Assembly: GCF_012641405.1 (NCBI RefSeq)
Contig: NZ_JABAII010000001.1
Coordinates: 372,001 to 436,000 of the forward strand
Length of the DNA: 64,000 bases
Direction of reading: 5' to 3'
DNA from: Rhizobium sp. P40RR-XXII
GTDB lineage: Bacteria > Pseudomonadota > Alphaproteobacteria > Rhizobiales > Rhizobiaceae
The translations under genes and the position numbers were made by a program. Positions 16,849 to 24,974 of the stretch are shown piece by piece. The notes under the pieces are model-generated. The model was not told the DNA's origin, searched no databases, and saw only the letters and a program-made list of their open reading frames with translations. Each line of letters opens with the position of its first letter. The stretch's first letter is position 1.

Positions 16849-18408
16849 ATGAACGAGCATATGAGCATGAGCGATCTTGGCGCTACCAGGCTTTCGACGG
16901 ACAAGCCGCTGTCGCTTGCCATCCTCGCCATGGGTGGGCAGGGCGGCGGCGTGCTGGCCGACTGGATCGTCGGTCTTGCCGAGGCTGAGGGATGGATGGC
17001 GCAGACGACGTCTGTGCCCGGCGTGGCGCAGCGAACGGGCGCGACGATCTACTATATCGAGATGCTGCCGGCCCGCGACGGTCACGAGCCGATTTTTTCG
17101 CTGATGCCGACGCCGGGTGATGTCGATGTCGTCATGGCGGCCGAGCTGATGGAGGCCGGCCGCTCGGTGCTGCGCGGTCTGGTCACACCGGACAAAACGC
17201 TGCTGATCGCCTCGACGCATCGCTCCTTTGCGGTCGCGGAAAAAGAGAAGCCGGGCGATGGTATCGGCAATGCCGAGGTGGTGGTCGACGCCACGGATTT
17301 CGCCGCCAAACGCACCATCGCTTTCGACATGGAAACGATGGCCGTCCGGAACGGTAGCGTGATATCCGCTTCCATGTTCGGCGCACTGGCCGGCTCCGGT
17401 GCGCTGCCTTTCGGTAAGCAGGCTTTCGAGGCGATGATCCGCGCCGGCGGCAAGGGTATCGAGCCCAGCCTGAAAGCGTTCAATGCCGCTTTCGACCGCG
17501 TCAAGGAGAAGCCGCGCGATGCGGTTTCCGCAACGCCGCCGAAGCATTTCGATGCCCTGCCGGAGACGGCTGGCCATCCGGCGCTCGATCGGCTGGTCAA
17601 TCGTATCCGGTCAGAATTTCTGGAAGCCGCCTGGCCGCTGCTGTTTGCCGGCGTCAAGAAACTGACCGACTATCAGGATCCGGTCTATGCCGATGAATAT
17701 CTGAGCCGCGTCGCCACCCTTCATACGCTCGACCGCAAGGCCGGCGGCGGGGATAAGGACTTCGCCTTCACCGTCCAGGCTGCCAAATATGTCGCCGTTG
17801 CCATGGCTTACGACGATGTCATTCGTGTTGCCGATCTGAAGGTGCGCGGCTCGCGCTTCGAGCGCGTTCGCAAGGAGGTCGGCGCCAAGGACGACCAGGT
17901 CGTCTACATGACCGAATACATGCATCCGCGCATGGATGAGGTCTGCGGTACGATGCCGAAGGCCATGGGCTTGTGGATCGAGAATAGACCCCGCCTGTTT
18001 TCGCGGCTCGACCGCTTCGTCAACAAGGGCCGTCGTGTTCAGACCGGCACGCTCTTCTGGTTCTTCGGTCTCTACATGGTCTCGGCGCTACGGCGTATCC
18101 GACGTGGCACTTTGCGGCATTTACGCGAGGTGGAGCATCGCGAGGCCTGGCTTGCGGCAGCATCCAATCTGCTGGCCGTGAATTACGATCTCGCGGTTGA
18201 GGTGCTCGGTAACCGCCGCCTCGTTAAAGGCTATTCCGATACGCATGCGCGGGGGCTTTCCAAGTTCGATCGCGTCATGTCGGCCCTGCCGCTGCTGCGC
18301 GATCGCGACGATGGCGCCGCCTGGATGCGGCGGCTGCGACAGGCGGCCCTTCTGGATGAGAAGGGCGCGGCGCTCGATGGTGCGTTGAAGACTGTGGAGA
18401 CGCTGTGA
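16849..18408 (+). CDS. iorB: Indolepyruvate oxidoreductase beta-type subunit with C-terminal DUF6537-like domain
   Basis: A 519-residue partner of the upstream gene. The N-terminal 190 or so residues are the gamma-type domain of 2-oxoacid oxidoreductases (LAILAMGGQGGGVLADWIVG, then SVPGVAQRTGATIYYIEM). The remaining C-terminal part is the helical extension typical of the large aerobic proteobacterial IorB. The start at 16849 has GAGAGGGCGAT in front. The two-gene order and 9-bp gap point to a single heteromeric enzyme. Aerobic relatives are usually annotated for indolepyruvate or other aryl pyruvates; the sequence does not fix the substrate. Confidence 0.85.
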   Translation: MNEHMSMSDLGATRLSTDKPLSLAILAMGGQGGGVLADWIVGLAEAEGWMAQTTSVPGVAQRTGATIYYIEMLPARDGHEPIFSLMPTPGDVDVVMAAELMEAGRSVLRGLVTPDKTLLIASTHRSFAVAEKEKPGDGIGNAEVVVDATDFAAKRTIAFDMETMAVRNGSVISASMFGALAGSGALPFGKQAFEAMIRAGGKGIEPSLKAFNAAFDRVKEKPRDAVSATPPKHFDALPETAGHPALDRLVNRIRSEFLEAAWPLLFAGVKKLTDYQDPVYADEYLSRVATLHTLDRKAGGGDKDFAFTVQAAKYVAVAMAYDDVIRVADLKVRGSRFERVRKEVGAKDDQVVYMTEYMHPRMDEVCGTMPKAMGLWIENRPRLFSRLDRFVNKGRRVQTGTLFWFFGLYMVSALRRIRRGTLRHLREVEHREAWLAAASNLLAVNYDLAVEVLGNRRLVKGYSDTHARGLSKFDRVMSALPLLRDRDDGAAWMRRLRQAALLDEKGAALDGALKTVETL

Positions 18409-18409
18409 G

Positions 18410-18580
18410 GCAGGGTCGGCCACCCGCCCTCGCGGTTCGAGGGCGCTTGCGCACCACCTCATCGTGAGGGCTAATCCTTCATGCCGATTGCGAAAATCTC
18501 TCCGCCTCATCCTGAGGTGCGTCTTGACGCGCAGCGGAAAGATGCCTCGAAGGACGGGCGGCCATAGGCGCCCCAACCTC
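18410..18580. repeat. Rhizobial intergenic repeat block
   Basis: Between the convergent iorB and marR genes lies a composite of short inverted segments, including CGCCCTCGCG...CGAGGGCG, CTCATCCTGAGG and CCTCGAAGGACG. The CCTCATCCTGAGG...CCTCGAAGGACG pairing is widely repeated in rhizobial intergenic DNA. It probably terminates both converging transcripts; no simple T-tailed terminator is seen. Confidence 0.55.
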
Positions 18581-18581
18581 T

Positions 18582-19088
18582 TCAAATCTCATGCTTGCGG
18601 ATGTTGTGCAGCACCTTGTGCAGTGTCGAGATGAAGGTGCGGTATTCGGCCTCTTCGACGCCGTCGAACATCTGCAAGAACAGGTCGTACATGGTCGGCC
18701 ACACCTTCTCGAAGGCCGCGCGGCCTTCCTCGGTGATCGATACGTCGCGGATGCGCATGTCTTCGGCGCGCGGCTGGCGGCGGATATAGCCCTGCTGTTC
18801 GAGGGAGTCCAAGGTGCGGCTCATCGTCGATTGCTCGGTCACGGCGAAGACGGAGAGCTCGTTGATCGTCACGCTGGAGGATACGCTGAGAACGGCGAGC
18901 GCACGCATCTTTGCGGTCGTCATGTCGTATTCGCGCAGCTCTTCGGACAGGTTGGCGTTCCAGCGCGCCATCAGCCGGTTCATCAGATAGGGTGCGAAGT
19001 GATTGAGGCCGATTTCGCCCATGGTCGGACGCTTCGCGTTCTCATCTCGCTTGCGCCTCAAAACGGTGCCTGAAAACCGTTCCTCCAT
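18582..19088 (-). CDS. MarR family transcriptional regulator
   Basis: Winged-helix DNA-binding protein of 168 residues. The recognition region reads INELSVFAVTEQSTMSRTLDSLEQQGYI near residues 76-103, with the wing RRQPRAEDMRIRDVSITEEG. It is the third gene of an operon: isatin hydrolase, FAD oxidoreductase, marR (24-bp gap from the oxidoreductase). MarR proteins that sit in aromatic degradation operons commonly repress them and release DNA on binding the aromatic acid or CoA ester. The natural operator candidates are the palindromes at 21716-21730 and 14630-14644. Confidence 0.88.
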   Translation of the reverse strand: MEERFSGTVLRRKRDENAKRPTMGEIGLNHFAPYLMNRLMARWNANLSEELREYDMTTAKMRALAVLSVSSSVTINELSVFAVTEQSTMSRTLDSLEQQGYIRRQPRAEDMRIRDVSITEEGRAAFEKVWPTMYDLFLQMFDGVEEAEYRTFISTLHKVLHNIRKHEI

Positions 19089-19112
19089 CGACGATCCTCC
19101 CTAGGAAACGTG

Positions 19113-20702
19113 TTACTTCAGCGATGATGCGAGCAGGAAGCCGGAGCCCCCACCAAGGCCCGCACCGGGATGCGCCGAAGCGCCGATGTGGTAGAGGCCC
19201 GTTATGTGGGTGCGGTGGTTAACAGATGACTTGAAGGGACGCCAGATGAAAAGCTGGTCGAGGCCGCAATAGCCGCCATAAGGGTCACCGCCGACGAGGT
19301 TCATGTTCATCGCTTCCAGATCACCCGGAGAGTAGGCGCGGCGTGCGAGCTTTATGCCCGAGAAGTTCTCGATGTGGCTGGCAAGCAGCGCCTCGATGCG
19401 GTCGGCATAGCGCTCGCGCACCTCTTCCGTCCAGCGGCCGTCCTCCGGCGTTGCGATCTCGCCGGCGGCATCGCCCTTGATATGGCGCGGCGCTTCGGGA
19501 AGCTGCAGCCAGAGGATCGACTTACCTTCCGGCGCGCGGCTGGGATCGAGCGCGACCGGTTGCCCGACGCAGACGGTGGGCTCCGCAGGCAAGAGCCCAC
19601 GCTCGCATTCGTTGGCGGCGCGCGAGACGCCGTCGAGGCCGGAGGTCAGATGCAGCAGCGCCACCTTGCCGAGCTCTGCATCGGCCTTCCAGCGCGGCGG
19701 TTCGGAGAGCGCGTAATGGATCTGCATGTCGCCCTTGCCGTACCGATAGCTGGCAACGCCGGATTTGACTTCGGCCGGCAGCGGATCCGGCCAATCCCCC
19801 ATCAGCCGCTCGTAGAGTTGATTGGGCGTGACCGAGCAAATTACGCCGGATTTGGCTCTCAAAATTTCGCCGCTTGCAAGTCGCACGCCGTCGGCGCGGC
19901 GATTGGGGCCTGGAATGATAGCCTCGACATCGGCGCCCACGCGGATTTCGCCGCCATTGTCGGCAATCAGCCGTTCGAAGGCGGCCAGCAGTTTCCCCGC
20001 GCCGCCCTTGACGATCGGCGCGCCGCCCAGTTCCAGCGCAAAGCCGATGACCTTCAGCATCTCGGCCGAATAGGCGCTTTCCGGCCCGAGGCCGCAATGA
20101 AGCACCCAGGGTGCCCAGAGCGCATGGATATCATCCGAGCGATAGGCAGTTTCGAGGTAGCCGCGCGCCGGCGTCAAGGCCTCGCCGAACCAGGCGGCGA
20201 GCTTGCGCAGGCCACGGTTCCAGCCTTGCCCGGCAACGGCTTTCAGGGTCGATCCCGACCATAATGCGCCGCCGAGCAAGGAAAACAGGAACGGCGCGTC
20301 GGCGGCAAGGGCCGCCATCTCGCGGGAGAAAGTCTGCCCGTCGCCGAGCGACAACTCGTCGAAGGTGGCGATATTTCGCTGCCTGTCCTTGGAAAAGATC
20401 ACATGCGAACCGTTAGGTCGCAGAACGCCTGTGGGAAAGTCGGCATGGGCAAATTCCAGACCCCGCGCCTCAAGGTCCCCGCCGATAGCGCCATAGGCCG
20501 GCGAGGTGAGGAACAGCACCATGGTCGTTGCCATGACGTCGTGGATGAAGCCGTGCTCGGTGATCTCCTCGGTGCGCAGGCAACCGCCGATGCGGTCGTT
20601 GCGCTCGAGGACGAGCACCTTGTGGCCCTTTTTGCCGAGCATCGCGGCTGCGACGAGCGCATTGATGCCGCTGCCGACGATGATGTAATCACGATCGCCC
20701 AT
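19113..20702 (-). CDS. NAD(P)/FAD-dependent oxidoreductase, phytoene-desaturase/amine-oxidase-like fold
   Basis: Flavoprotein of 529 residues. The FAD-binding Rossmann motif is at the N-terminus (IIVGSGINALVAAAMLGKKG, then LERNDRIGGCLRTEE). The C-terminal FAD-contacting block is GLYHIGASAHPGAGLGGGSG. Family members desaturate or oxidise carotenoids, amines or ring compounds. This one sits between isatin hydrolase and marR in one operon, so it is a candidate for an oxidation that produces isatin or a precursor, such as oxidation of a dioxindole or indolic side chain. That role is inferred only from position. A paralogue is encoded divergently at 21954-23522. Confidence 0.8.
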   Translation of the reverse strand: MGDRDYIIVGSGINALVAAAMLGKKGHKVLVLERNDRIGGCLRTEEITEHGFIHDVMATTMVLFLTSPAYGAIGGDLEARGLEFAHADFPTGVLRPNGSHVIFSKDRQRNIATFDELSLGDGQTFSREMAALAADAPFLFSLLGGALWSGSTLKAVAGQGWNRGLRKLAAWFGEALTPARGYLETAYRSDDIHALWAPWVLHCGLGPESAYSAEMLKVIGFALELGGAPIVKGGAGKLLAAFERLIADNGGEIRVGADVEAIIPGPNRRADGVRLASGEILRAKSGVICSVTPNQLYERLMGDWPDPLPAEVKSGVASYRYGKGDMQIHYALSEPPRWKADAELGKVALLHLTSGLDGVSRAANECERGLLPAEPTVCVGQPVALDPSRAPEGKSILWLQLPEAPRHIKGDAAGEIATPEDGRWTEEVRERYADRIEALLASHIENFSGIKLARRAYSPGDLEAMNMNLVGGDPYGGYCGLDQLFIWRPFKSSVNHRTHITGLYHIGASAHPGAGLGGGSGFLLASSLK

Positions 20703-20776
20703 TGCCGTTGCCCCTCATAGGCAAGATGAACGGAAAGGCCGGAGCCCGCCCCTCGGGTCCCGGCCTCTCCAGCCTA

Positions 20777-21559
20777 TCATGCAATCAATGCCAGTGCACG
20801 AACCGGCGAGCCGGTGCCCTTGACGAATTTCAGCGGAGCGGCGATCAGCACGGCGCCCTTGGCCGGAAGCTGATCGAGATTGGAAAGGCTGGCAAGGCCG
20901 TAGCGGTTGGCCTTGTGCATAAGGTTGTGCGCCGGGAAGGGCGGGTTCATGCCGCCGGCGGAACCGGCATCGGTGCCGATCGTTTCCGAACCCCAGCCGA
21001 TGATGCCCTTGGTCAATAGATATTCGATCGCCTCGGCGGTCGGGCCTGGAGAATGCGGGCCGTTTTCATCGGCGTTCAGGAAGGTCTCGGTCGAGCCGTT
21101 GCGCTTGTACCAGTCGGTGCGCAGCAGCACCCAGCTGCCGGGCTCGATCGCGCCGTTCTCAGCTTCCCATTCCTTGATGCTGTCGACCGTTAGCAGGTAA
21201 TCGGGATCGGCCGTGGCTTCCTTGGAGCGGTCGATGACATTGACCGGAGCTACGAAATTCTGCGGCGGGATGGTGTCCGTCGTGTTGTTCGGATGGTCTT
21301 TGCCGGTGATCCAGTGACAGGGCGCGTCGAAATGCGTGCCGGTGTGCTCGCCGAGTTCCAGCCAGTTCCAGGCCCAGAAGGGGCCGTCCTGATTGTATTC
21401 CGAGATCGTATGGACCTTGACCTTGGGGGTGTTCTTGCCGAACTGTGGCGGCAGGTAGAGCACCGGGGTGTCCGGGCCGAGCGGCGCGGTGAGATCAACG
21501 ACCTTGACGGAGCCCGAAAGCAGGGCCGAAGCGAGGCTGGCGAGTGCGGTAGCGGTCAT
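20777..21559 (-). CDS. Isatin hydrolase (metal-dependent cyclase/kynurenine-formamidase superfamily)
   Basis: Hydrolyses isatin to isatinate, opening the lactam ring, in the cytoplasm. The 260 residues carry the superfamily motif HTGTHFDAPCH at 72-82. His72, His76 and Asp78 correspond to the metal ligands described for the Labrenzia aggregata isatin hydrolase. Its overall sequence also resembles that enzyme as I recall it (SEYNQDGPFWAWNWLELGEH, NADENGPHSPGPTAEAIEYL, GTDAGSAGGMNPPFPAHNL), far better than kynurenine formamidase. I used the ATG at 21559 (MTATALASLASALL), with AAGGGGAAC upstream; the longer frame has no ribosome-binding site. It leads the operon with the FAD oxidoreductase and MarR. 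Confidence 0.85.
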   Translation of the reverse strand: MTATALASLASALLSGSVKVVDLTAPLGPDTPVLYLPPQFGKNTPKVKVHTISEYNQDGPFWAWNWLELGEHTGTHFDAPCHWITGKDHPNNTTDTIPPQNFVAPVNVIDRSKEATADPDYLLTVDSIKEWEAENGAIEPGSWVLLRTDWYKRNGSTETFLNADENGPHSPGPTAEAIEYLLTKGIIGWGSETIGTDAGSAGGMNPPFPAHNLMHKANRYGLASLSNLDQLPAKGAVLIAAPLKFVKGTGSPVRALALIA

Positions 21560-21715
21560 ATTTTGAGTTCCCCTTGTTGTCGCATGATCCCATGCGAGGA
21601 GCCGTTTTTGTGGGTCTTTTATTCGGATCAGGCTTGAAGTCAGTGTCGCCAAGCGCGGGTGCGTTTCCTCCCGGCACCGGTCCGCGCGGCGGCGGAATGG
21701 AGGGAGCCTATGTCA

Positions 21716-21730
21716 CAATATATGATATTG
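21716..21730. promoter_or_regulatory. 15-bp palindrome CAATAT-ATG-ATATTG
   Basis: A perfect inverted repeat with six-base arms around ATG, 157 bp upstream of the isatin hydrolase start. The related CAAAAT-ATG-ATTTTG lies upstream of iorA. It is a probable site for a dimeric regulator. Confidence 0.5.
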
Positions 21731-21887
21731 CAAGCATTCCGACCTGCTTCCAGAGGGCAAAATTTGGCCTCAATTCGCGTGCGGACCGGATTGGTAAATC
21801 ACTGAAATAAAACGCTAATCTCTGGGGTATTTTCAAGTGTGCCATTTTAGATTGCAATGATGTCAAGCAATTCGCGTCGGCATATAC

Positions 21888-21899
21888 TTGAAGCTTAAA
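21888..21899. promoter_or_regulatory. Operator candidate, TTTAA-NN-TTAAA family, site 4
   Basis: TTGAAGCTTAAA differs by one arm base from the perfect palindrome. It ends 54 bp before the start of the 21954-23522 gene. Confidence 0.45.
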
Positions 21900-21916
21900 A
21901 CTCAGGATGTATGCAT

Positions 21917-21933
21917 GTGATAATAATAATCAC
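21917..21933. promoter_or_regulatory. GTGAT-N7-ATCAC inverted repeat
   Basis: GTGATAATAATAATCAC has five-base exact arms around an AT-rich centre. It lies 20 bp upstream of the 21954 start, where a bound protein would block initiation. Confidence 0.35.
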
Positions 21934-21953
21934 AATTCGAAGAGGGGCAAGCG

Positions 21954-23522
21954 ATGAGCTATGATTCGATCATAGTGGGGGCCGGCCATAATGGCCTGGC
22001 GGCGGCGGTGCATTTGGCTTCCAAAGGCTGGAAGGTCGTCGTCATCGAGGGCAATGCGGAGCCTGGCGGTGCGGTGAAGACGCGCGAAGTGACGCTGCCG
22101 GGTTTCCGGCACGATCTCTGTGCCATGAACCTCTCCATGTTCGCCGGCTCGGCCTTCTTTGCTCAATATAAGAACGAGCTGTCGGCTGAAGGCCTGAGCT
22201 TCGTGCCCGCCGCGGATTGCTTCGCCAGCGTTTTTCGCGACGGCACCTATCTCGGCGTCAGCACCGATCTCGAGAAGACCGCAGGCGCCATCGCCGACAT
22301 ATCGCCCCAGGATGCCGCCGCCTGGCGCAACATGCTCTCGCAATTCGGGACGGATGCCCCGCACATCTTCGGCCTGCTCGGCTCGCCGATGCCCTCCATG
22401 ACTGCCGCCAAGGTCATCTGGAAAGCCTGGCGTCAAAAGGGAATGGGCTGGATCTACGATACGGCGCGCATGCTGTTTGCTTCGCCACGCGATTTTCTCG
22501 ACGCCCGCTTCCAGAATGCGAAGCTCAAGACGATGATGGCCGCTTGGGGATTGCATCTCGACTTTGCGCCGGATGTTGCTGGCGGTGCGCTGTTTCCCTA
22601 TCTCGAATCCATGGCCAATCAGGCCTTCGGCATGGTGATCGGCAAGGGTGGCGCCGATACCATCATCAAGGCGATGGCCGCCGTGCTGAAAAGCAAGGGT
22701 GGGGAACTGATGCTGGGTACGCGTGTCGACAAGATCGTCACGTCAGGCGGCAAGGCAACGGGCGTCGTTCTCGCCGATGGACGCCACTTTGACGCGAAGC
22801 GGGCCGTCATCGCCAATGTCCACCCGCAGATCCTGTTCGGCAAGCTTCTCGACCAGGATGCGTCGCGTCGCGAGTTCGACGGCAAGGTTTCGCGCTTTCG
22901 GGCCGGACCCGGCACGATGATGATCCATCTGGCCTTGTCGGGTCTGCCGGACTGGACCGCAGGCAAGGCGCTCCAGAATTTTGCCTATGTGCATATCGCG
23001 CCGGATCTCGAAATGATGTCGCGTGTCTATGCCGAGGCGATGGGCGGGCTTCTGCCGGCCGAGCCCGCTTTGGTGATCGGGCAGCCAACGGCGATCGACC
23101 CGACGCGCGCGCCTGCGGGGCAGCATGTGCTCTGGATCCAGGTGCGTGTCCTGCCGGCGGAATTTCACGGCGATGCGGCGGGCGAAATCATCGGCGCAAG
23201 CTGGGATGAGATCAAAAGTACCTATGCCGAGCGCGTTCTCGATATCGTCGAATGCCATGCGCCCGGCTTGCGTAGCAAAATATTGGGCCAATCGGTGTTT
23301 TCACCCATCGATCTCGAACGCGAGAACCCGAATCTTGTCGGCGGCGACAACCTTTCCGGCAGCCATCATCTCGACCAGAATTTCCTATTCCGCCCCGTTG
23401 CCGGCTATTCGCGCTATAGGACACCGGTGGCTTCGCTGTTCATGTGCGGAGCTTCGACATGGCCGGGTGCGGGAACGGGGGCCGGTTCCGGTTTCATGTT
23501 GGGGAAAATGCTGGCCAGGTGA
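21954..23522 (+). CDS. NAD(P)/FAD-dependent oxidoreductase, phytoene-desaturase-like (paralogue)
   Basis: Flavoprotein of 522 residues with FAD motif IIVGAGHNGLAAAVHLASKG, followed by EGNAEPGGAVKTREVTLPGF, and the C-terminal block MCGASTWPGAGTGAGSGFML. Its internal layout resembles the 19113-20702 protein (shared NLVGGD, GGLLPAEP/GLLPAEP and WIQVR/WLQLP positions), so the two are paralogues encoded back to back. A clear AGAGGGGCAAGCG ribosome-binding site precedes the ATG. The role is unknown; together with its paralogue it may supply an indole-ring or side-chain oxidation upstream of isatin. Confidence 0.8.
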   Translation: MSYDSIIVGAGHNGLAAAVHLASKGWKVVVIEGNAEPGGAVKTREVTLPGFRHDLCAMNLSMFAGSAFFAQYKNELSAEGLSFVPAADCFASVFRDGTYLGVSTDLEKTAGAIADISPQDAAAWRNMLSQFGTDAPHIFGLLGSPMPSMTAAKVIWKAWRQKGMGWIYDTARMLFASPRDFLDARFQNAKLKTMMAAWGLHLDFAPDVAGGALFPYLESMANQAFGMVIGKGGADTIIKAMAAVLKSKGGELMLGTRVDKIVTSGGKATGVVLADGRHFDAKRAVIANVHPQILFGKLLDQDASRREFDGKVSRFRAGPGTMMIHLALSGLPDWTAGKALQNFAYVHIAPDLEMMSRVYAEAMGGLLPAEPALVIGQPTAIDPTRAPAGQHVLWIQVRVLPAEFHGDAAGEIIGASWDEIKSTYAERVLDIVECHAPGLRSKILGQSVFSPIDLERENPNLVGGDNLSGSHHLDQNFLFRPVAGYSRYRTPVASLFMCGASTWPGAGTGAGSGFMLGKMLAR

Positions 23523-23552
23523 GCACCATTTGGCTTGACGCGTAAACCTTTG

Positions 23553-23565
23553 ACATTTCAAATGT
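23553..23565. promoter_or_regulatory. 13-bp palindrome ACATTT-C-AAATGT upstream of marR
   Basis: A perfect inverted repeat 55 bp upstream of the second marR gene and 30 bp past the oxidoreductase stop. A position for autoregulation by MarR is plausible. Confidence 0.45.
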
Positions 23566-23620
23566 TGCTCCCTAGATCGTCCACATGAATGAATGTAGAG
23601 CATTGAATTGAGCTGACGCG

Positions 23621-24136
23621 ATGGCAGAACCGGAAAGTGCAACCGTTGACCTGGAGATTATCGTTCAGGGGGCGCAGGAAGGCAAAAAGCTGGAGTTGCG
23701 ACTCTGGTTGCGCATGCTGTCGACCACGAAGCTGATCTCGCAGGAAATTCGTCGCCGACTGCGCAACGAGTTCGGTGCGACCCTGCCGCAATTCGATCTG
23801 ATGGCGCAGCTCTATCGCGAACGCGAGGGTCTGCGGCTTGGGGAGCTGTCGAAGCGAACCATGGTTACCAACGGCAATGTCACCGGGCTTGTCGAACGGC
23901 TGGAAGCGGATGGCCTCGTGCTGCGCGTCACGCCCGATGGCGACCGGCGCGTGACGGTCGCGAAGCTGACGGCGAAGGGAGAAACATCGTTCAGCGCCAT
24001 GGCCGCAGCGCATGAAGGCTGGCTGCGCGACATGATGGCGGATGTGGATCCCGCTGTTGTCAGCGAGTTGTGGCGGGATATCGGCGCGGTGAAGTCGTCG
24101 GTAAGCAACCATCTTTCGGGCGCCGACTTCGATTGA
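23621..24136 (+). CDS. MarR family transcriptional regulator (second)
   Basis: Winged-helix regulator of 171 residues. The HTH is LRLGELSKRTMVTNGNVTGLVERLEADGLV, with the wing RVTPDGDRRVTVAKLTAKGE. The N-terminal LWLRMLSTTKLISQEIRRRL is the usual dimerisation helix. It follows the second FAD oxidoreductase by 98 bp and has its own palindrome. It differs clearly from the 18582-19088 MarR, so the island has two MarR inputs. MarR proteins guarding aryl-CoA pathways often sense CoA thioesters, but the ligand cannot be told from sequence. Confidence 0.88.
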   Translation: MAEPESATVDLEIIVQGAQEGKKLELRLWLRMLSTTKLISQEIRRRLRNEFGATLPQFDLMAQLYREREGLRLGELSKRTMVTNGNVTGLVERLEADGLVLRVTPDGDRRVTVAKLTAKGETSFSAMAAAHEGWLRDMMADVDPAVVSELWRDIGAVKSSVSNHLSGADFD

Positions 24137-24162
24137 TGGCCGCTCTGTCTGTTTGTTTCCGC

Positions 24163-24206
24163 GCAATTCCATGCGGAAAACCGCTACGCACTTTTCCTTG
24201 AATTGC
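24163..24206. repeat. RIME-like rhizobial palindrome, copy B
   Basis: A degenerate second copy of the element at 1156-1196. GCAATTCC...GGAAAACCGCTACGCAC is followed by TTTTCCTTGAATTGC. It fills the gap between the converging marR and ABC permease genes. Confidence 0.7.
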
Positions 24207-24207
24207 T

Positions 24208-24882
24208 CTATCTGGCCTGCTCGCCCTTGAATTTCTTCTCGAGCACGCTGACGAGGCGCACCATCGGCCAGAGCAGGATGACGTAAATCACCGCGGCCAT
24301 GATCAGGGGCGAGGGGTTGGCATAAAGGCCCTGGGCGTTCTGCCCTTCTTTCAGCAATTCCGGCAAGGCCACGGTCGAGGCAAGCGATGTATCCTTGAAC
24401 ATCGACACGCAGTTGCTTGTCGTCGGCGGGATCACGATGCGGACCGCCTGCGGCAGTACGACCTTGTAAAGCGTGATCAGGAAGGGAATACCAAGGGCGG
24501 CGGCGGCCTCGAACTGGCCGCGCGGCACGCTTTCGATCCCTGAGCGAAAGACCTCGGCCGAATAGGCAGCCAGCACGATGGAAAATCCAAGGATCGCCGA
24601 CCACCAGGCGGAAAAGCTGATGCCGACGAAAGGCAGGGCGTAATAGATCAGGATCAGCACGACCAGCATCGGCATGGCGCGCATGATGTCGATATAGGCG
24701 ATCATCAATAACTGCAGCGGTTTAGGAGCGTAGAGGCGGATCAGGCTGACGACGAGGCCGCCGGTCACGCCGATCAGAATGCTGACCACGCCGAGCGCGA
24801 TGGTCATCCAAAGCCCGCGCAGCAGTTGGGGGAAAGCCGAGATCATGACGTCGGAATTGAAGAAGGTGTCGACGAAAGACAT
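24208..24882 (-). CDS. Amino-acid ABC importer permease (HisM/GlnP type)
   Basis: Inner-membrane permease of 224 residues with the polar amino-acid family signature (LRGLWMTIALGVVSILIGVTG, SAEVFRSGIESVPRGQFEAA, ALGIPFLITLYKVVLPQAVR). I preferred the ATG at 24882, which has GGGAG six bases upstream, to a TTG six codons earlier. The gene follows its binding-protein gene by 92 bp and lacks a neighbouring second permease and ATPase. It may form a homodimer and borrow an ATPase, or the missing parts lie elsewhere. Confidence 0.88.
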   Translation of the reverse strand: MSFVDTFFNSDVMISAFPQLLRGLWMTIALGVVSILIGVTGGLVVSLIRLYAPKPLQLLMIAYIDIMRAMPMLVVLILIYYALPFVGISFSAWWSAILGFSIVLAAYSAEVFRSGIESVPRGQFEAAAALGIPFLITLYKVVLPQAVRIVIPPTTSNCVSMFKDTSLASTVALPELLKEGQNAQGLYANPSPLIMAAVIYVILLWPMVRLVSVLEKKFKGEQAR

Positions 24883-24974
24883 TGGCACTCCCGCGCGCAA
24901 AACGAAGATATGATTTCTTACATCTACGCCGGTTGCTGCGACCGGCGTAGCTCATTTCAGTGATGATCTTTTGA

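Larger units (their letters stand above)
21560..21953. promoter_or_regulatory. Divergent control region between isatin hydrolase operon and second oxidoreductase
   Basis: A 394-bp gene-free stretch. It contains CAATATATGATATTG (21716-21730), a TTGAAGCTTAAA site (21888-21899), and GTGAT/ATCAC arms around AATAATA (21917-21933), just upstream of an AGAGGGG ribosome-binding site for the rightward gene. No gene was found in it. Confidence 0.6.

Noticed and set aside
15994..17577. Long minus-strand frame opposite iorA/iorB
   Set aside because: It crosses two well-supported genes and encodes an Arg/His-rich product typical of shadow frames in GC-rich DNA.
20777..21559. Annotation of this gene as kynurenine formamidase
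   Set aside because: Same superfamily motif, but the surrounding sequence matches isatin hydrolase features (DGPFWAWNW, NADENGPHSPGPT) and there is no kynureninase or tryptophan dioxygenase nearby.
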